Shown here piece after piece: positions 1 through 13,148 of a stretch of 64,000 bases of DNA. This DNA is from Neelides folsomi. Taxonomy: Eukaryota > Arthropoda > Collembola > Neelipleona > Neelidae. The position numbers and the translations under genes were made by a program. Position 1 is the stretch's first letter; each line of letters begins with the position of its first letter. Below the pieces are notes generated by a model, which ran no database searches, was not told the DNA's origin, and saw nothing but the letters and a program-made list of their open reading frames with translations. The stretch lies in the NCBI GenBank assembly GCA_034687125.1, contig JAQGBZ010000126.1, forward strand, positions 98,606-162,605, read 5' to 3'.

Positions 1-3000
1 GAACCAAAGTGAACGTGATGAGAATGATGAGTGATTGTGTGTGAGAAGGGTCGTTGGGGGCTTACAAGATAAATAAATGGGAACATGAGCACAATCATTT
101 TTGAGGATACATAAGGGGGGAAAGGACCAAGGGAGACCAAATTGGAATCAAGAATGAATGAAGAAGGGGGAGATCAAATTGTGGCAAATATAAAGATACA
201 ATACAAGATACAATGCTTTCACATCCTATACATCTTAATACTTCCTCCCATACTTTCAAATCACATACCTTCACTCTTATATCATACATCCATGTATTGT
301 ATTCTATATGGATACAGAATTCTTATTTACATTCTTCACTGTACTTACTTTTGTACTTACTTCATCACTCCAAATCTAAGTTTTTTGTATTGTGTTTTAC
401 ATCTGAATTTTTTATCTGTATTTTGTATTGTATTTTTGTAATTTTGTATTGTAACTATTTTGTATTGTATTTTACTTTGTATTTTCAACATATAAAATAT
501 AGTAAATACATATTGTAAGAGTATTGTATTGAGGGAGTCGTAAATGGTCGAGAATGTGAATTTGTATATGAAGATATATTGAGTCCTTTGAGTGTGGATA
601 AAGGAGAGGATGAAGGAATGGTCCATTATGAAACGTAATTTCCTTCCCACCCCTGGCAAATCACTTGATAAATCATTTGTGGATTTGTTGAAAAATAAGG
701 TTTCCCCTGATGGAGTAAGAAGGAGCTAATCCACTCCCTGAGTGAAATATCGTCCTTCTACTGAGGAACACTCACTCAGTCGGGGGAGGCGTTGAGGGGG
801 AATTTCAAAGGGAAACACCAAGAGGACCCAAACCGCTTTAATGATGAAGATGAGGAGAGAATGAAAGATGAAATTTGGGGGAGATTCTCCTCTATAACAG
901 ATAGAAAGAGAAAGGAGATTGAGGGGACAAAAGAGCTTACGTCTTTTGTTCACATGAATATAAACCAAAGCTTATACGCTATAACGCCCTATTGCTAAAA
1001 ATAACTCACTCAATATATGTTACATATGGTATACCTGTATGTATTATAAATGCATAGTTATAACAATTGTTAAATTCAAACTAAACTCTACTTTATAAAC
1101 TCTATATCATAACATAGCAATGCTGTGAAAAGCAGAAGCTTTCTCCACATCCACATTGCTCCTTCATTAGAGATAAATAACTGTATAACAAATAAGTAAG
1201 TATACATACCTTGTCTAATCGTAAATATTTACTTTACATAAATATAGGAATATATTATTGTTATTTATTCTATAAAATATAATTCTTAAATTTGTTCTTT
1301 GAAAACGTCTTTATTCAACCGAAAAAAACATTTATCAAAAATGAAAATCATCTTAATTCCGTCTCTTGTTTCATCCCTTTTCCTCATTCTCAACATTTTT
1401 TTTGAAGAAAGGATAAGAATGAAATGAAGTTTTTTGTAATCTATATTAACCTAACTTTTCTCTTTCAGTCTCATTCAAAACTATACAATTTCCTAAGATC
1501 TCGAATTTCATATACCTAAATTCTAAATACTTCATCTAGTTTTTGAATGAACCATTTTTTGTGTGAATGAATACACTATAAATAAATAGGGAAGTTTATA
1601 GAGATATTTTACATAGCTTATTCTATTGTAAATAACTACATATACTTATTCTTTTTCGAATTTTATACTTACAATTTTGTATTTGATTTACATAATTTGT
1701 TAAGTCTATATCTCATTCGTTCTTTTATCTTTTCATCATTGTGTAAATGTAATTTGATATTTTCAATGGATGAAACTGGAAAAGTATTAAAAGAGAAAAA
1801 GTAAGGTAAAGAAAAGAAATGAGATATCAGATATACAAAGCGAAGAAAGTAAAGGAAAAAGTAAAAAGAAAGGATATATCTGTACTAAGTAAGTTGTATG
1901 TTAAAGTAAAGGGTTTTAAGATAAAAGTAAAAAAGCAGTGGAAATGAGAGTGAAGGTGATTTTTTTCTTTTAGTGCATTGTGTCCCCTCGATGAAGATGT
2001 GTCTATTGAGAGAAGGGAACAAAAGAGAAAGGTGGGATTTGTAAGGCTGAAGATTCCCCACTGCGGTTGATGCATGTGGCTGCTGCATCTCCCTCCATTT
2101 CACTCATCACTCCCTTTTTCATTCCTGATAAAAAGAGAACAAGACACAATCAGGGGCTTGACATCTCTTCTCATCTCATTCCCATCCTCCCACCACATCC
2201 AAAATTCCCACAAAACTCTTAGCAATATTCTCAAAACCAAAAAATCCCCCATATGTTCTCAAGGTCCTGAATTTTCCATTAATGTTACTGTCTAGGAATC
2301 TCTCACTCCGAATTTTTCTTAGCTCTTAGTTTCTTTTTAATCCCCGATTTTGAACTCGGAATTATTGACATCAAATTTTAAACTCAGAATTGTCTTTTAA
2401 CTCCAAATTTTGAAGTCCATATTTTAGACTGAATTTTTCCTTGGTTTTTCGCTAATGTTCCTCCTCCTTTTCTTTCCCACCCCAAACCCCATTTTCAATT
2501 TGAGGGCAAAGGAGGGAAATCTACTTGAGGAGGAATAAAAATAAATGGGAGATTTTTATCGCCTGATAGACCAGGGAAGGAATCATTCCTTATTCTTCTC
2601 CTTCTCCCTCCACCGTAAAAGACAAAATCAGGGTTGAGGGCCCAAATGTAATTTCCATGCAAAGTTCGGCTCAATCACTTTCATCACGACAATTTTAGAG
2701 GTGCTAAGGTGAAATTACACTTTGGAATTCTTTATTCTCTCTTTTCCCCCGACGGCTCCTACCTTCATTAGGATTCAATTTTCAAAGTTGAATTCAAACA
2801 AATTCCATTCTATTTTATCCCTCCCTCACTCCCATCCCATTGATTAACAAATATTTGAGGGAGTCTCATTATACAAATTCTCATGCATTCCTCATTTCAT
2901 ACCTCCTTTAATGATCCTATTTATTTCAAATTTTCCCATTTTTATCCATCAAATAAATTGAACTGTAAGCTGCGACAAATCATCAGATTCACAAAATGGG

Positions 3001-3827
3001 GAAAGGTTCCTAATGATGCCAAGTTGAATATTTGAATAGGGAAAGGTCAAGTTCATTAATTTCATTAATCAAGGTTTTATTTACTTTAACGGAATTTAAG
3101 ACTTTTAAGGAAGGAAGTTTTAAAAGTGTTGGAGTTTTAAGAGTCGTGAGAGAATTTAAAGGTCTTTGGAGACTTTGGTAAGAGACAAGTGTGTGTTTGA
3201 GTTTACTGATTGAAAAATGTTGAGTTTGGAATTGATTTTAAAAATGAGTCCTGGAGGATTCATTAAAGGCTTTTAAGGTAACTCCTTATGGCCTTATAAA
3301 ACAAACTTACTTTCGAATCCTCCTATACTCCCTATGTTTTTATACTTAAATCTTTTATACCTACTTATATTTTATACCTATGTATATGATATATAGTATG
3401 ATGTATAATATTTAGTACAATTTTCTATTAGTGTACTTTTCTATACTTTCTCTTTTTTATACTTTATCTTAATTTCTATACCTTTTATATAAAACTGAGG
3501 TCAATTGTCATGTATAAGGACTAAAGAGTTTAAGGCTAGAATGGTATTGGTACATATTTAGACATATTGTTATATTGTTAGCTTATGAGTAAATAGTATA
3601 TACCAGTATAGCTGAGTATACATTGTAGAGTGAAAGTAACTGTGTAGTTAATACAGTAAGAGATTTCTTATCGTTAGCTTTAAGATTATATCTTTGACAA
3701 TTTGAGTTGGTTAGCTCTTTGTTTATTTCCAAGTCGTGGGATGATCTGGATGTGCTTTGAGTATATATGGAGAAGGGAAGAGTTGGAATTCCCAAATTGG
3801 GGTCGATTCCTTGGAGAAAGAAGGTAG
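1..3827. other. Non-coding stretch, no gene supported
   Basis: Only short random-looking ORFs are present. The text alternates between AT-rich, TATA/CATA-rich patches and slightly GC-richer islands with purine-rich or pyrimidine-rich runs, for example around 2450-2900. It could be a large intron of, or the flank to, the membrane-protein gene whose final exons start at about 3828, since no first exon of that gene is visible here. No tRNA, terminal repeats or strong tandem array were seen. Confidence 0.5.
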
Positions 3828-4740
3828 GGGCTGATGCAATTTAAAATGATTGGATTGATAGGGGCAAGTCGGAGCCAAATGGAGCTTTTCCCTTTGGTGG
3901 CCCTTGGAGTTGGCGTGGCCTGTGTGGGGACTTTGGCCCTTCTCGTCTTCGCCCTCGGCCTTCGTTCCCGATTTTGCTCCGACCGCCCCCGACCTACGCA
4001 CAGATCCAACAACGGGAATTTGGATAAGAACCAGAGCTCTCTAATCCCGCCGTCGAATCATTCCATGAACAATGTGGGGCCCGGCGGATATCACACGGTG
4101 CCACAGTCGAAGCACGAGGCCGATGCGGCCAATCCCGATATCATCCCTGGTGCCAATAATTTTTCAACGGGTATTTCAATTTAACTCAATTAATCAGAAA
4201 CCCCATTTTATTTCTTTAAATAGCATATATTATAATTCCAATTTATAGTTATTTAACCGCTCTTTTATCCAATTACTTTTTTTTGCATTTAATCGATTTT
4301 TAGATTATTGACAATTTTAATAATTTAGAGATAGTCTCGATTTCGCCAGAATTTAATATTTATGACTTTTAAAGGCATTTTATAAACTTAACTCTTTTTG
4401 TTTATTTATTTGTGTGAATGAATTTTGTGTGAATGAATTTTGTGTTTTACACTTTGGCATAAATATTTGATAAATATTTTCAGAATATAATGGTGGACCG
4501 ATTGAGATCTTCGGAGGATCTTTGACGCGTAACGGCGGCCGACCGTCTTTTTCCAATAATGTCACGGAATTCGAGCACATGTCGAAGGGGGAGAGTTTCG
4601 GGCAACAACATCATTACGCGAAGGATCCGTTTCTGTCGGAGTATTCGACCAGTAGCGGAAATCCTAATGACTACAATACTATCTACATTCGTGATAAACT
4701 CTTCCTCGACAGTGATATTCCTGAAAGTTGCGTTTGATTC
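3828..4740 (+). CDS. C-terminal exons of a single-pass membrane adhesion-type protein (sidestep-like?), partial
   Basis: Two exons read together: about 3828-4170, then 4484-4740 with stop TGA 4738-4740. The junction splits a Glu codon (G|AA) at a GT donor (4171) and a TTTTCAG acceptor. The first exon encodes a hydrophobic span (LFPLVALGVGVACVGTLALL) followed by a stop-transfer Arg-rich stretch and a polar cytoplasmic tail containing NPDIIP. The second exon adds a Gly/Asn/Ser-rich tail ending DSDIPESCV. The upstream exons, presumably carrying an extracellular Ig/Fn ectodomain, are not in view. The NPDIIP tail reminds me of insect sidestep-family proteins, axon-guidance Ig molecules, but that is recollection rather than proof. 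The start of the first exon is uncertain: acceptor TAG at 3827 or TAG at 3861. Confidence 0.5.
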
Positions 4741-7700
4741 TCCGACCGTCTCAAATTAATACCAAAGTCATATTTTATACATTTTTTATTTAAGTTAATC
4801 TGTCGTATTTATATAATACAACCTCTATATTAACTTACTACTTGAATCGTCGTAAACTTTTGAATGACTAAATTATATATTTAAAAATGTAACGGTGGTT
4901 AATTATAATGATTTTATGCATTAAAATTGAATTAATTTTAAGATGAAACTTTTAAATTAAGCTCACAATTCTCTAATTAATCGACTTAATTATGAAAATA
5001 ATTTCGATTATAAATGTAATATACTTTTTATATCTCATTAGCTAAACGAAGAATAAAATTGTTTAAGTGAAAAGTAATAAATAAATGTGCTTAAATCAAA
5101 TAAGGTTTATTTTTTTCATAAAATATAAAATACCCAATTCCTATTCATCCTTAATAACACTACTTAATATTCCTTCATACAAATATTTTTGTAATATTTT
5201 TATTCATTATAACATAGCATTAATATATCCAACAAATCGAGTTTGCAATAAAAGCAATCCTTATTTTCGACACGTGCAAAAATGTTTGTAAGAAATATTG
5301 AAATTTGAAAAGAGCCGACAGAGAAAAATAAAGAGAATTTAAAGCTTTCAACTTGTCCTTGTCAGTGATTAGGATTGAATCATTCGATCATTTTTTCCAT
5401 TTACAACTTTTAGTAAATGGAATAATGATTTAACATATGATATTTCATTTAACTTCCATCTTTAAAGCTAAATAAATAAGTCACTAAAACATAGTGAAAG
5501 ATTTGACATATTAAGCATAACATATGATATCATTAAATAATTATTGATCATTGATTATTAACCAGATCAATAAGGAAAATTGGAAATTAATTATGCGAAT
5601 GAGAAAAAACATTGAATTCTATCTTAATTGTTTATCTGTAAGAAAAACAAAAATAAGGACCATATACCACTAAAGGACCATCTAATACGCTTGAACTCTA
5701 AAATGTATATTTTGTAGAATAAATATTAAGTACTTACAATTAGTAATTTAATTTTTATAAGTTTTTACAGTTTAATTAAATTTGAGTAACGCACTTGCAC
5801 TTCATTTGTAGTGAATTGGAGGTCGTGAGTGCGTGTGGGAAAGTTTCAAAGGGAAGCGTGAGGATTCACTAGGGAAATTGTCATCTTAAATTTGTCCTTG
5901 GAGAAGTGAAATAAGCAGAAGAGAGAAAGAAAAGGAGGGTCGGACTCCCCCAATTCGCCCTCCTTCACTCCGGGTGCATTTGAAGAAAATTACAGGTGAT
6001 TTTTCTCCTTCATCTCTGATGGAACAGACACTTACATCCGAGACGTGATTGTTGTACTCAACCCAAAAATTGAAAAACTTTCTTTCCAGGTTTAAAAGAA
6101 TGAAAAACTTAGCACGGGCCCTTGAGCTCTTGGCTTTTCATCCAACGCTCGACTTTTTCTTTTTTAGTCTTTTAAAGTCACTTCAATGTCACTTCATTTC
6201 CATTCTTATGCCAATTTTTAAGAATTGTATAAATATTATGGTAGGTATGCTATATTATATTTATATGATACTGATACTGATATATCTTATAGAATAATGA
6301 TACTGACATGTATGTACAATATATCTATCATTTTGCTACATTGAAATCTTATCGTTCTTTTCAGTTCACATTTTCCACATCCACAACCTTAATATAGCCT
6401 CATTATTGTCTTAATACTCGTCTTTATTCTTTAACTTATCTGTCTTTAAAATCTCAATCTTCTCCCTTTGTCCCCATTTTAAAAGCATTTGCATATTTAA
6501 AATTTTTATTTGTGAATTTTAATGTAGATGAATGTATATAATATAGTATGCTTTCGTAATAGATATATGGTTAACGTTAACGTTATCGTTAATATCAACG
6601 TTAGTTATTTTAATGTCAAATATATGAATAATCGTTGAAATTGACAATGAAGAAAGTAAAATTCTAAAATTTTTAAAACTTTTCATAAGGAAGGAATATT
6701 GAAGGAAACGAGGGAAGTTACTGAAAAAAGAGAGAAAAGTCCATAGGAAAAATGAAGGTGGAAATGAGGAAGGAAAAGATGCGAATGAGGAAAGAAAAAA
6801 AGAAGTTTTGTGCATTTGGAATAAACTTTTGCTTTTACAAAGATGATTGTGAGTTGATGTAATGGTGAAAGTTGACAGACAGTCGTGAGAGTTTATTCGA
6901 CACTCGCGAGTTGAAGCCACGACGGTCACCTACCTTTTTTCTCTTTGACTTTCCTATTTGCCTCCACTTTGTCAAACTGACAAAAAAGGACCCGAGAATT
7001 CCCAGGTTTCTTTTTTAAGGTCACAAACTTTACAGTTTCATTCACTCACATTAACTCACGTGGTTTGGAGAAAAAGTAATTTATAAAAAGTAGTTGGAGA
7101 ATATACCTAAGTATCTACTTACATATTTATGATAGTAGTGCTAAAGTCATTTTAAATTCAAAATCTAAAAAAGTCAAATGAGGGTAGATTTGTTGAAGTT
7201 TATAAAATGTCTTGAATCTTTGCCTTGTATTAGTTGAAATTATTAAAAGGAGCTTGAAATTGAGGGGAAAGGTAAATCTCTTAATCTTCATTGATACATA
7301 GGTCGTTTTTAGGAAATGAGGAAGCTTATCTCTTTTTGTCTTTTGTAAGGAGCTTTCCCTTCGCTAATCCTCATTATACGCTCGGGCCGTGTTGAAAACG
7401 AAGATCCTCTCTGGAACGGCTTATGTTTCAAATTGCCTTCAAACGAAGGTACTTTTACCCGAATCCTTCTCTTCCCCAATCCTCCACCCGAAATACCCGA
7501 ATCGTTCACTGGGAATCTTTTCATTCTTCCTATGTTTCTTAAGAGAGTTCGGAGATTCCGTGGACCTATGGGAGAAAGTCTTGTGAGGGAAAGATAAGGA
7601 AATCAGTAAGAAAGAAGAGAAGACACATTTGTCTTTTGCCAATCGGATTATCATTGCTCTCTTCACATTACACGTGTATTGGGACGTAATGCTCTAACCA

Positions 7701-8354
7701 TCTTGTAATGTTCTAATGGTCTAATTCGTAAGGCTGTAATTCCTTCCGTCTAATCTTTCACTCGTCGGGCCATGAGGGAAAATGATAGGTGAATCATTTG
7801 GGCGTAACGGAGGAAACCAAAGATGAGGAATGAGGAGGAATGGGAAGATTGGGCCAATACATGAAGTACAGTGAGAGGAATGGCAAAGGCTGATTGTTCA
7901 TTCTTTCCACCCTTCTCGAGATCGCTCTTTTCCCTGGGCAAATCTTCGAAAAAGGATCCAACATCAAATGTTGAGCTTTTCATTTTAATTAGTTGGGAAG
8001 GGCCGCAAAATAATACTTTGAAGCCCAGCTTACTTACTAATGTTTCTAATGATGTTCCTTCGAGTGGAATATTGCGATAAGTACACAATTCATAAAACAA
8101 ATTTGTTTTCTCATATCATTTACTTTACTTATGTAAAATAATTAATTAAATTAGCTCATTGTCAGAAAAGTATTGATTAAAATAAAATGATTCAAGAATA
8201 ATATAAAATAATATTTAAGTATAGCACAAATAATATGAAATAATGTAATGATATATTTTAAAGTACAAGATATTTATTTTGGCATTTTTTAATTAGTTTA
8301 TGTATTATTTTAATTAAGGTTTAGTAAATGGCATTTGACTTTTTAATTTTTTGA
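4741..8354. other. Non-coding stretch
   Basis: AT-rich 3' flank of the preceding gene, then mixed intergenic sequence. Around 6570-6605 there is a short imperfect run of GTTAAC/AACGTT hexamers. Several ORFs of 60-136 codons overlap each other on both strands with no domain, no splice logic and low-complexity translations. Nothing was annotated. Confidence 0.5.
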
Positions 8355-8943
8355 TTAATCTGACGAATAACGCTGCGTTAAATCTTCGGTGTATTTTGAC
8401 TGGTCGAGATTGAAGAGATAAATGAGCCAACTTTTACATGTGCTGAATCCAGCACAAGAAACGACGTCCACCAGAAGGTTGATAAAGAGTGAAATGGAGA
8501 GAATGGTCAAACCAACGACCAAAATGAACTCAAAGAACGCTCGACATCTTGTCATCCAAATTATCCTCTGGGGAACAAAATTCAAAATTGGATCTTCGTT
8601 GTTTTCAATTTGCTCTTCGACCTCGACGCTCGGATCTTCGTCGCCATCTTCGGTGTCTGTAGCTTCATTTGTATGGAACAAAGGTAACTGAAATTAATTT
8701 AATTTTTTAAGCCTTTTTTAACTTTTTGTATAGTTGCCATTATCATTAATTAATATTTAATTTAATAGTTAGAATTTTTACAAGTGTGATTGTTGTCTGA
8801 CTCGGATTTGTTTCGATTGTTGTTTCCGATCCTTCGGAAGTTTCAATTGAAGATTGAACTGAATTTGTATACGATATATCAGTGGACTTAAAATACTTCA
8901 TCATAAAATGATATCGTATTGAATTGAATGATAATAAATCCAT
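8355..8943 (-). CDS. Small single-TM protein with acidic N-terminal region, unknown function
   Basis: Two exons on the minus strand, 8943-8782 and 8687-8355, joined in phase 0 (donor CTT|GTAAAA, acceptor TTTCAG|TTA), giving 164 aa. The N-terminal third is Ser/Thr-rich. The middle is strongly acidic (TDTEDGDEDPSVEVEE). A hydrophobic segment (about residues 102-127, FFEFILVVGLTILSISLFI...) is probably one transmembrane helix, followed by a short tail with two Cys and the end TQRYSSD. I see no signal peptide, so type II or tail-proximal anchoring is possible. I recognise no family. The intact two-exon frame and the distinctive TM segment argue for a real gene. The start ATG is the first in frame, but an upstream exon cannot be excluded. 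Confidence 0.5.
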
Positions 8944-11900
8944 ACATTTTGCAAAAGATTTCGTAAAATTTTCGGTTTTGATAGATTTGTGTTAAAAATA
9001 TTACTAGGAAACTCTTCAAAGATGATTTTAACGTTTAGAACAACGATGTTATTATTGTTATTGAGTATGCTTGATTTTAAGCAAACTTTTATCTGTAATT
9101 AAATCCCCAATTGAAAATTCATTAATCATTTAATTTATTAAGAAGTCATTAAAATAACAATTATTCGAATAAATTTAATTTTATTATGCAAGGTAGAAGA
9201 ATATTGTAAGCACTTTGAAGCCTTTTGAATAATTCCGCGAGTTATTTTAGTAATCCCATTTGTGATGTTAAATAACTTTTCCAAAGAAGCCCTTGAGAAT
9301 CTCATAAAAGTTTAAAATAAGTTTAAATCTTGTGTTGAAGCGGAGGAGCAAAAGGGTAAGCCCCAATTTCGCCTTCTGAGTCTTTTGAGTTTAAATTGAA
9401 GGTTTGGAAATTGAAGGAGGGATAATAAAGGGATTTGATTGTAGGTGTGGTAAAGGGGGAAATTCACAATTTATAAGCTTACACTAACCAACCAAAGGAC
9501 CAAATGTATCCAAATATACGATATCAAAATATACAACATTTATATCAAAAAACTGTATATCAAAACCCCATATCAAATGTTTCTAATATTCGTATAAAAC
9601 TTTTATTTCCTATTCAAACTTCATAAAATATTTTTTAGAATCATAGCTGGGGGAAAATGATGAATATAGGAAGTAATCCCTCGCTTTCTCCCTTTTAATA
9701 ATGAAGAAATCCCCTCATTAGTTAGAAATTATTATTTTCACTTCATCCTTCCCACTCCACGACTCCTTCAATTAAGGCACTTAAATATCCCTCCAATTTC
9801 CATTCTTATCAAATGATCCCACGCTAATTGAAGTGACTCTCAAAATTGCCCATGTAAAAATTCATACTGTTAATTATACACTTGTAAAAATTGACTGTGT
9901 CGAAAAGCATAGGAAATGAATGAATTTATCACACAAAGAAATGTTTATTGTGTACAAAAATCTCGGAACTTGAAGAAAAATGTATAAAAACACCTTTGGT
10001 CAACTATAATTAACCAATTAATTACAGTTGACCAAAGGTGTTTCAAAGGTGTTTTATATTCTGAGATTATTAACCAAAGAGTTCCTCAAGAGATTGAAAA
10101 ATTGAAATTGATGCCATAAAAGTGTGTGGATGGAGGTTCATTGAATCATAAACCATTTTTCCTTTCTTGGGCTCAGAGTTTCGAATTGGTGAACTTCGCT
10201 ATTGAGCTCTCTCCACTTTAAACCATTAATTAGTCCAAGTTTCATTTAGCCCTTCAACTTTTATTCCCTTCAGAATTTATCGGGAAAATTTGGGCCATTC
10301 AACCTGTTTATTCTCTTAAGGGAGCGTCTTGGAGGTTCAATTGGCTTCACTTTCCCTTTCCTTACCACCCAAGCCCTCAGCTTTGCCTTTTAGACCTCCA
10401 GACGGTCGATGAAAGTCAAGGAATAATGAGGAGTGAAACTCATTTCATTCTTTTACTCCAACATTTATTGGCAAACCTATGCTCTTTTACTATTACTTAT
10501 ATTCTTACCAAAATATATGAGCTATACCTAAAATACTATATATTGTACTACAAAGTATCTATAAGCAATATAGTATTACTGATATATTCTCTATTATATG
10601 ATATATAAAATAAGATAAATGTACTTATGTTAGTGTTAAGAGAGTTTTTTGGAATCCTCAGGTTTATTCAAAACCTTGCCTGAGGGCATAAGAAAAGAAA
10701 GGTCGGCTGTTTGTCCTTAACAAGAAGTAACGAAGCAGGAGAATCAAGGGAGAAAAAACGACTTGGCTCAATCTCCCTCACCACACACTTTCCTTCAGTT
10801 CCTTCATTCCTCCACCAATTCAATGGTTCAATGAAGAAGCCACCATTGGTGAAAGTCCATTCAATGGACTCCAAAGACTCCAATGAACTCCAATAGAGTA
10901 ATAGAGAGAATCTTGAGAGCTCAGGGGATGTGTCAAGGAGGTGGGAAAATATTGGCACGAGTCTTAGAACCAAAGGGAGATCTCGTGCCAAAGGAGGAAG
11001 TTAAAGAGGGAAGAACAAGACCCATCCAACTCACATCAGACCCACATCGACCGATTCCTGTCATTCGGCCCAAAATGCCCAAAATGGTTCAAATGCTCCC
11101 AAGGAGGCGGCGGAGGAGAAGGGAAAAACTAATGAACCAGTTGGACTTGCGAGATAAGTCGTTTCTTTCATCTTCAATCTCCCCCCTTTGGATAGTCATA
11201 TAAGACACACATACAAGAGGATAATCTGCACCCCTGCACTTACAGCTTTATATAAACTATAACTTTATATATGTACAGTTATCAAATGCACTTCAATTAT
11301 ACTCCTAATGTACCTTTAAAGAATGATCATTAGTTTCATTAGAAGCATTAAGGATATATCATTATATCATCATCTGTTGGATCCACCTTCAACTCATGGT
11401 CAGCACATAAATAATTTGGTGGTTTTGGTCGGAATGGGGGAGATGAGAAAGGGCCGATAATTGCTCCTGTCCATCCGGGCTGTAATCTGACCAAAAGAGA
11501 CTAAAAGAGCTTTCCATATTCCCTATCGGTCCCAGCCAGGAGGGAAAAGACCCGGAGGAAGGAAAAGGCCGAGAAAAAAGATGCGGAAAGAGGAGGGTTT
11601 GGAGGGGAAGACGCTCATTGTTTCAAAAGAGGATTGTGCCAAAGAGAAGTAAATGGACAATCATTGGGCCCGTTTCCCTTGGGCCTTCCTTTGGTGAAAG
11701 CTGATACAGCTAAAACACAAAAGAGAATCCAGATAAGGGAAATTTATTGGATCTTCCTTTTAATCTCTCGCTTTCTTACAATTTGGGCCTTTAAATGTCT
11801 TCGGGAAAATTCATGCCATTTTATTGAATATTGATGTCTTATTTTATTATTAATAAATGCAGGTTTGGTAAAAAGGATAAAGATGACATTTTATGATAAT

Positions 11901-11971
11901 ACATCAAATGCATTGATACTAATATTACTAATATTAACATTACTTATAGATATATTAACATTACATATACA
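8944..11971. other. Non-coding stretch
   Basis: No exon is supported. It contains a hairpin at 9988-10043 (listed separately), purine-rich tracts around 9330-9450 and 10680-11200, and TA-rich simple sequence. The ORFs at about 10670-11200 overlap on both strands and look like by-products of Ser/Pro-poor, purine-rich DNA. Confidence 0.45.
9988..10043. repeat. Short hairpin, possibly a small MITE core
   Basis: Two 18-base arms pair perfectly: AAACACCTTTGGTCAACT at 9988-10005 and its reverse complement at 10026-10043, with a 20-base AT-rich loop. Weaker symmetry extends outward (ATCTCGGAA on the left against TTCTGAGAT on the right), and the right arm carries a second copy of AAAGGTGTTTTA. The outward extension suggests a decayed terminal-inverted-repeat element of about 110 bases. 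No clear target duplication was identified. Confidence 0.5.
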
Positions 11972-11973
11972 TA

Positions 11974-12050
11974 CTCCCCAACGGCGAATGAATTGACAAG
12001 ATCCTTGATCCGACTACCTTTATTTTGTCAATTCATTCGCCGCGGAGGAG
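11974..12050. mobile_element. Miniature MITE with TA target duplication (Stowaway/Tc1-mariner-like)
   Basis: A 77-bp near-palindrome flanked by TA (11972-11973 and 12051-12052). The ends read CTCCCC and GGAGGAG. The arms share GGCGAATGAATTGACAA with its reverse complement TTGTCAATTCATTCGCC, leaving a short central loop. A TA duplication and CTCC termini fit non-autonomous Tc1/mariner elements. There is no coding capacity. Confidence 0.7.
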
Positions 12051-12352
12051 TACTTTCATTTCAATAAAAAAAACTTTTAATAAAATTATTTATATGAAAT
12101 GATTTGATTATTATAGGTTATTCAAAGAAAATCTAACTATGTACAAATAGTTATTTTCTATATATAAGTGCAGATCTTATTTTGTGTTTTTAGTCTAACC
12201 GCATTTTCAGCAATTGTCGACTTCAAGAAAATGGCAAGAAAAATTAATAAAACAACGAATTTTGAACATTCCATTTTGAAAATATCTTACTTTCGCTAAT
12301 ATACCTACTATTTTTGATTAGATTTTTTGTACAATTGACAATTACGTATTAG

Positions 12353-12461
12353 GTATTGTAACAAGGCGGAAATCCCAACTGACGTCTTGAATGAGCTGGT
12401 CGAGTTCAATTCTCCTCCGATGACTGAATTAAAGACAAACGGGGCCGTAAGAATATTCTGA
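12353..12461 (+). CDS. Possible terminal coding exon, unassigned
   Basis: After a TATTAG acceptor, an open frame (G TAT TGT AAC AAG GCG...) encodes 35 residues and ends at TGA 12459-12461. The peptide contains AEIPTDVLNELVEF and SPPMTELKTNGAVRIF, and its codon texture is clearly more protein-like than the flanks. No upstream exon was identified. The opposite strand also stays open through this interval (12308-12604), so the strand is not certain. I recognise no family. Confidence 0.25.
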
Positions 12462-12807
12462 CTTATTGTCAGCATTGTTTTTGATGCTTGAGTAGTTTTT
12501 ATTGCTAACTGACAAAAATACAAAACGATATATGGTTTTCTAAAGATATCTTCATAATACAAATACAAATATGTAACAAATAAAAGATAAACAACATTCC
12601 TCAATCCATAACTTAATATACCTAACTATCAGATCATACCAAATTATGTACCAAAAGCTTTGGCAAAGGCTCTGTACAAACGATTATTCCACTTGTGTCT
12701 TATTGGTCTTATGCAAAATTCAAATTTACATTGGCAACATAGGGAAAATAATCAATTAATTTTTTAAACTATTTGAGTATCTTAAAATTCACTAAAATCT
12801 AAAGAAA

Positions 12808-13148
12808 ATGGAAGTTACAAGAAATCGTTTACTTGTTAACTCTTTAGAAGAACAAAGGTCGACAATTCGAGTATATTGGTCGCAAGGGTTGCAACCTTCC
12901 GAGAAGAGGTTAAAGTCCGCATTATCGGTTCTGGGGTTGGGGCGATGACTGTCGATTTATGAGAACTTTACTGCGAATCGTGTGTGAGTGATAGAACTGT
13001 GAGCCGATGGATGTTCAAATTTTCATCAGGAAGGACTTCTGTTCAAAAGATACTTTCCACTGGACGACCACAATTCTGGCAGGAAGGAATTAATAGATTG
13101 GAATCTCAGTGGAGAAAATGTTTTAAAAATAATGGAAACTACTTTTGA
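12808..13148 (+). pseudogene. Mariner-type transposase relic with internal deletion
   Basis: An in-frame stretch from 12981 to TGA 13146-13148 reads CVSDRTVSRWMFKFSSGRTSV...STGRPQ, resembling the second helix-turn-helix of mariner transposases. It then jumps directly to FWQEGINRLESQWRKC...NGNYF, resembling the transposase C-terminus. The catalytic D,D,D core that normally lies between them is absent, so this is an internally deleted copy. An upstream piece from ATG 12808 (MEVTRNRLLV..., RVYWSQGLQPSE) looks like the N-terminal helix-turn-helix in a different frame, so at least one frameshift is present. It cannot encode an active transposase. Terminal repeats were not found. Confidence 0.7.

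Noticed and set aside
6519-6929. 136-codon minus-strand ORF
   Set aside because: The translation is Ser/Phe-rich low-complexity sequence that arises from purine-rich DNA; no domain or conservation evidence.
7750-8100. 116-codon minus-strand ORF near the small TM gene
   Set aside because: It looked moderately protein-like, but no splice site joins it to the 8355-8943 gene, which already ends with its own stop, and no motif is recognised.
10668-11203. Overlapping 60-107-codon ORFs on both strands
   Set aside because: The mutually exclusive frames arise from a purine-rich island; none has a recognisable domain or consistent splice structure.
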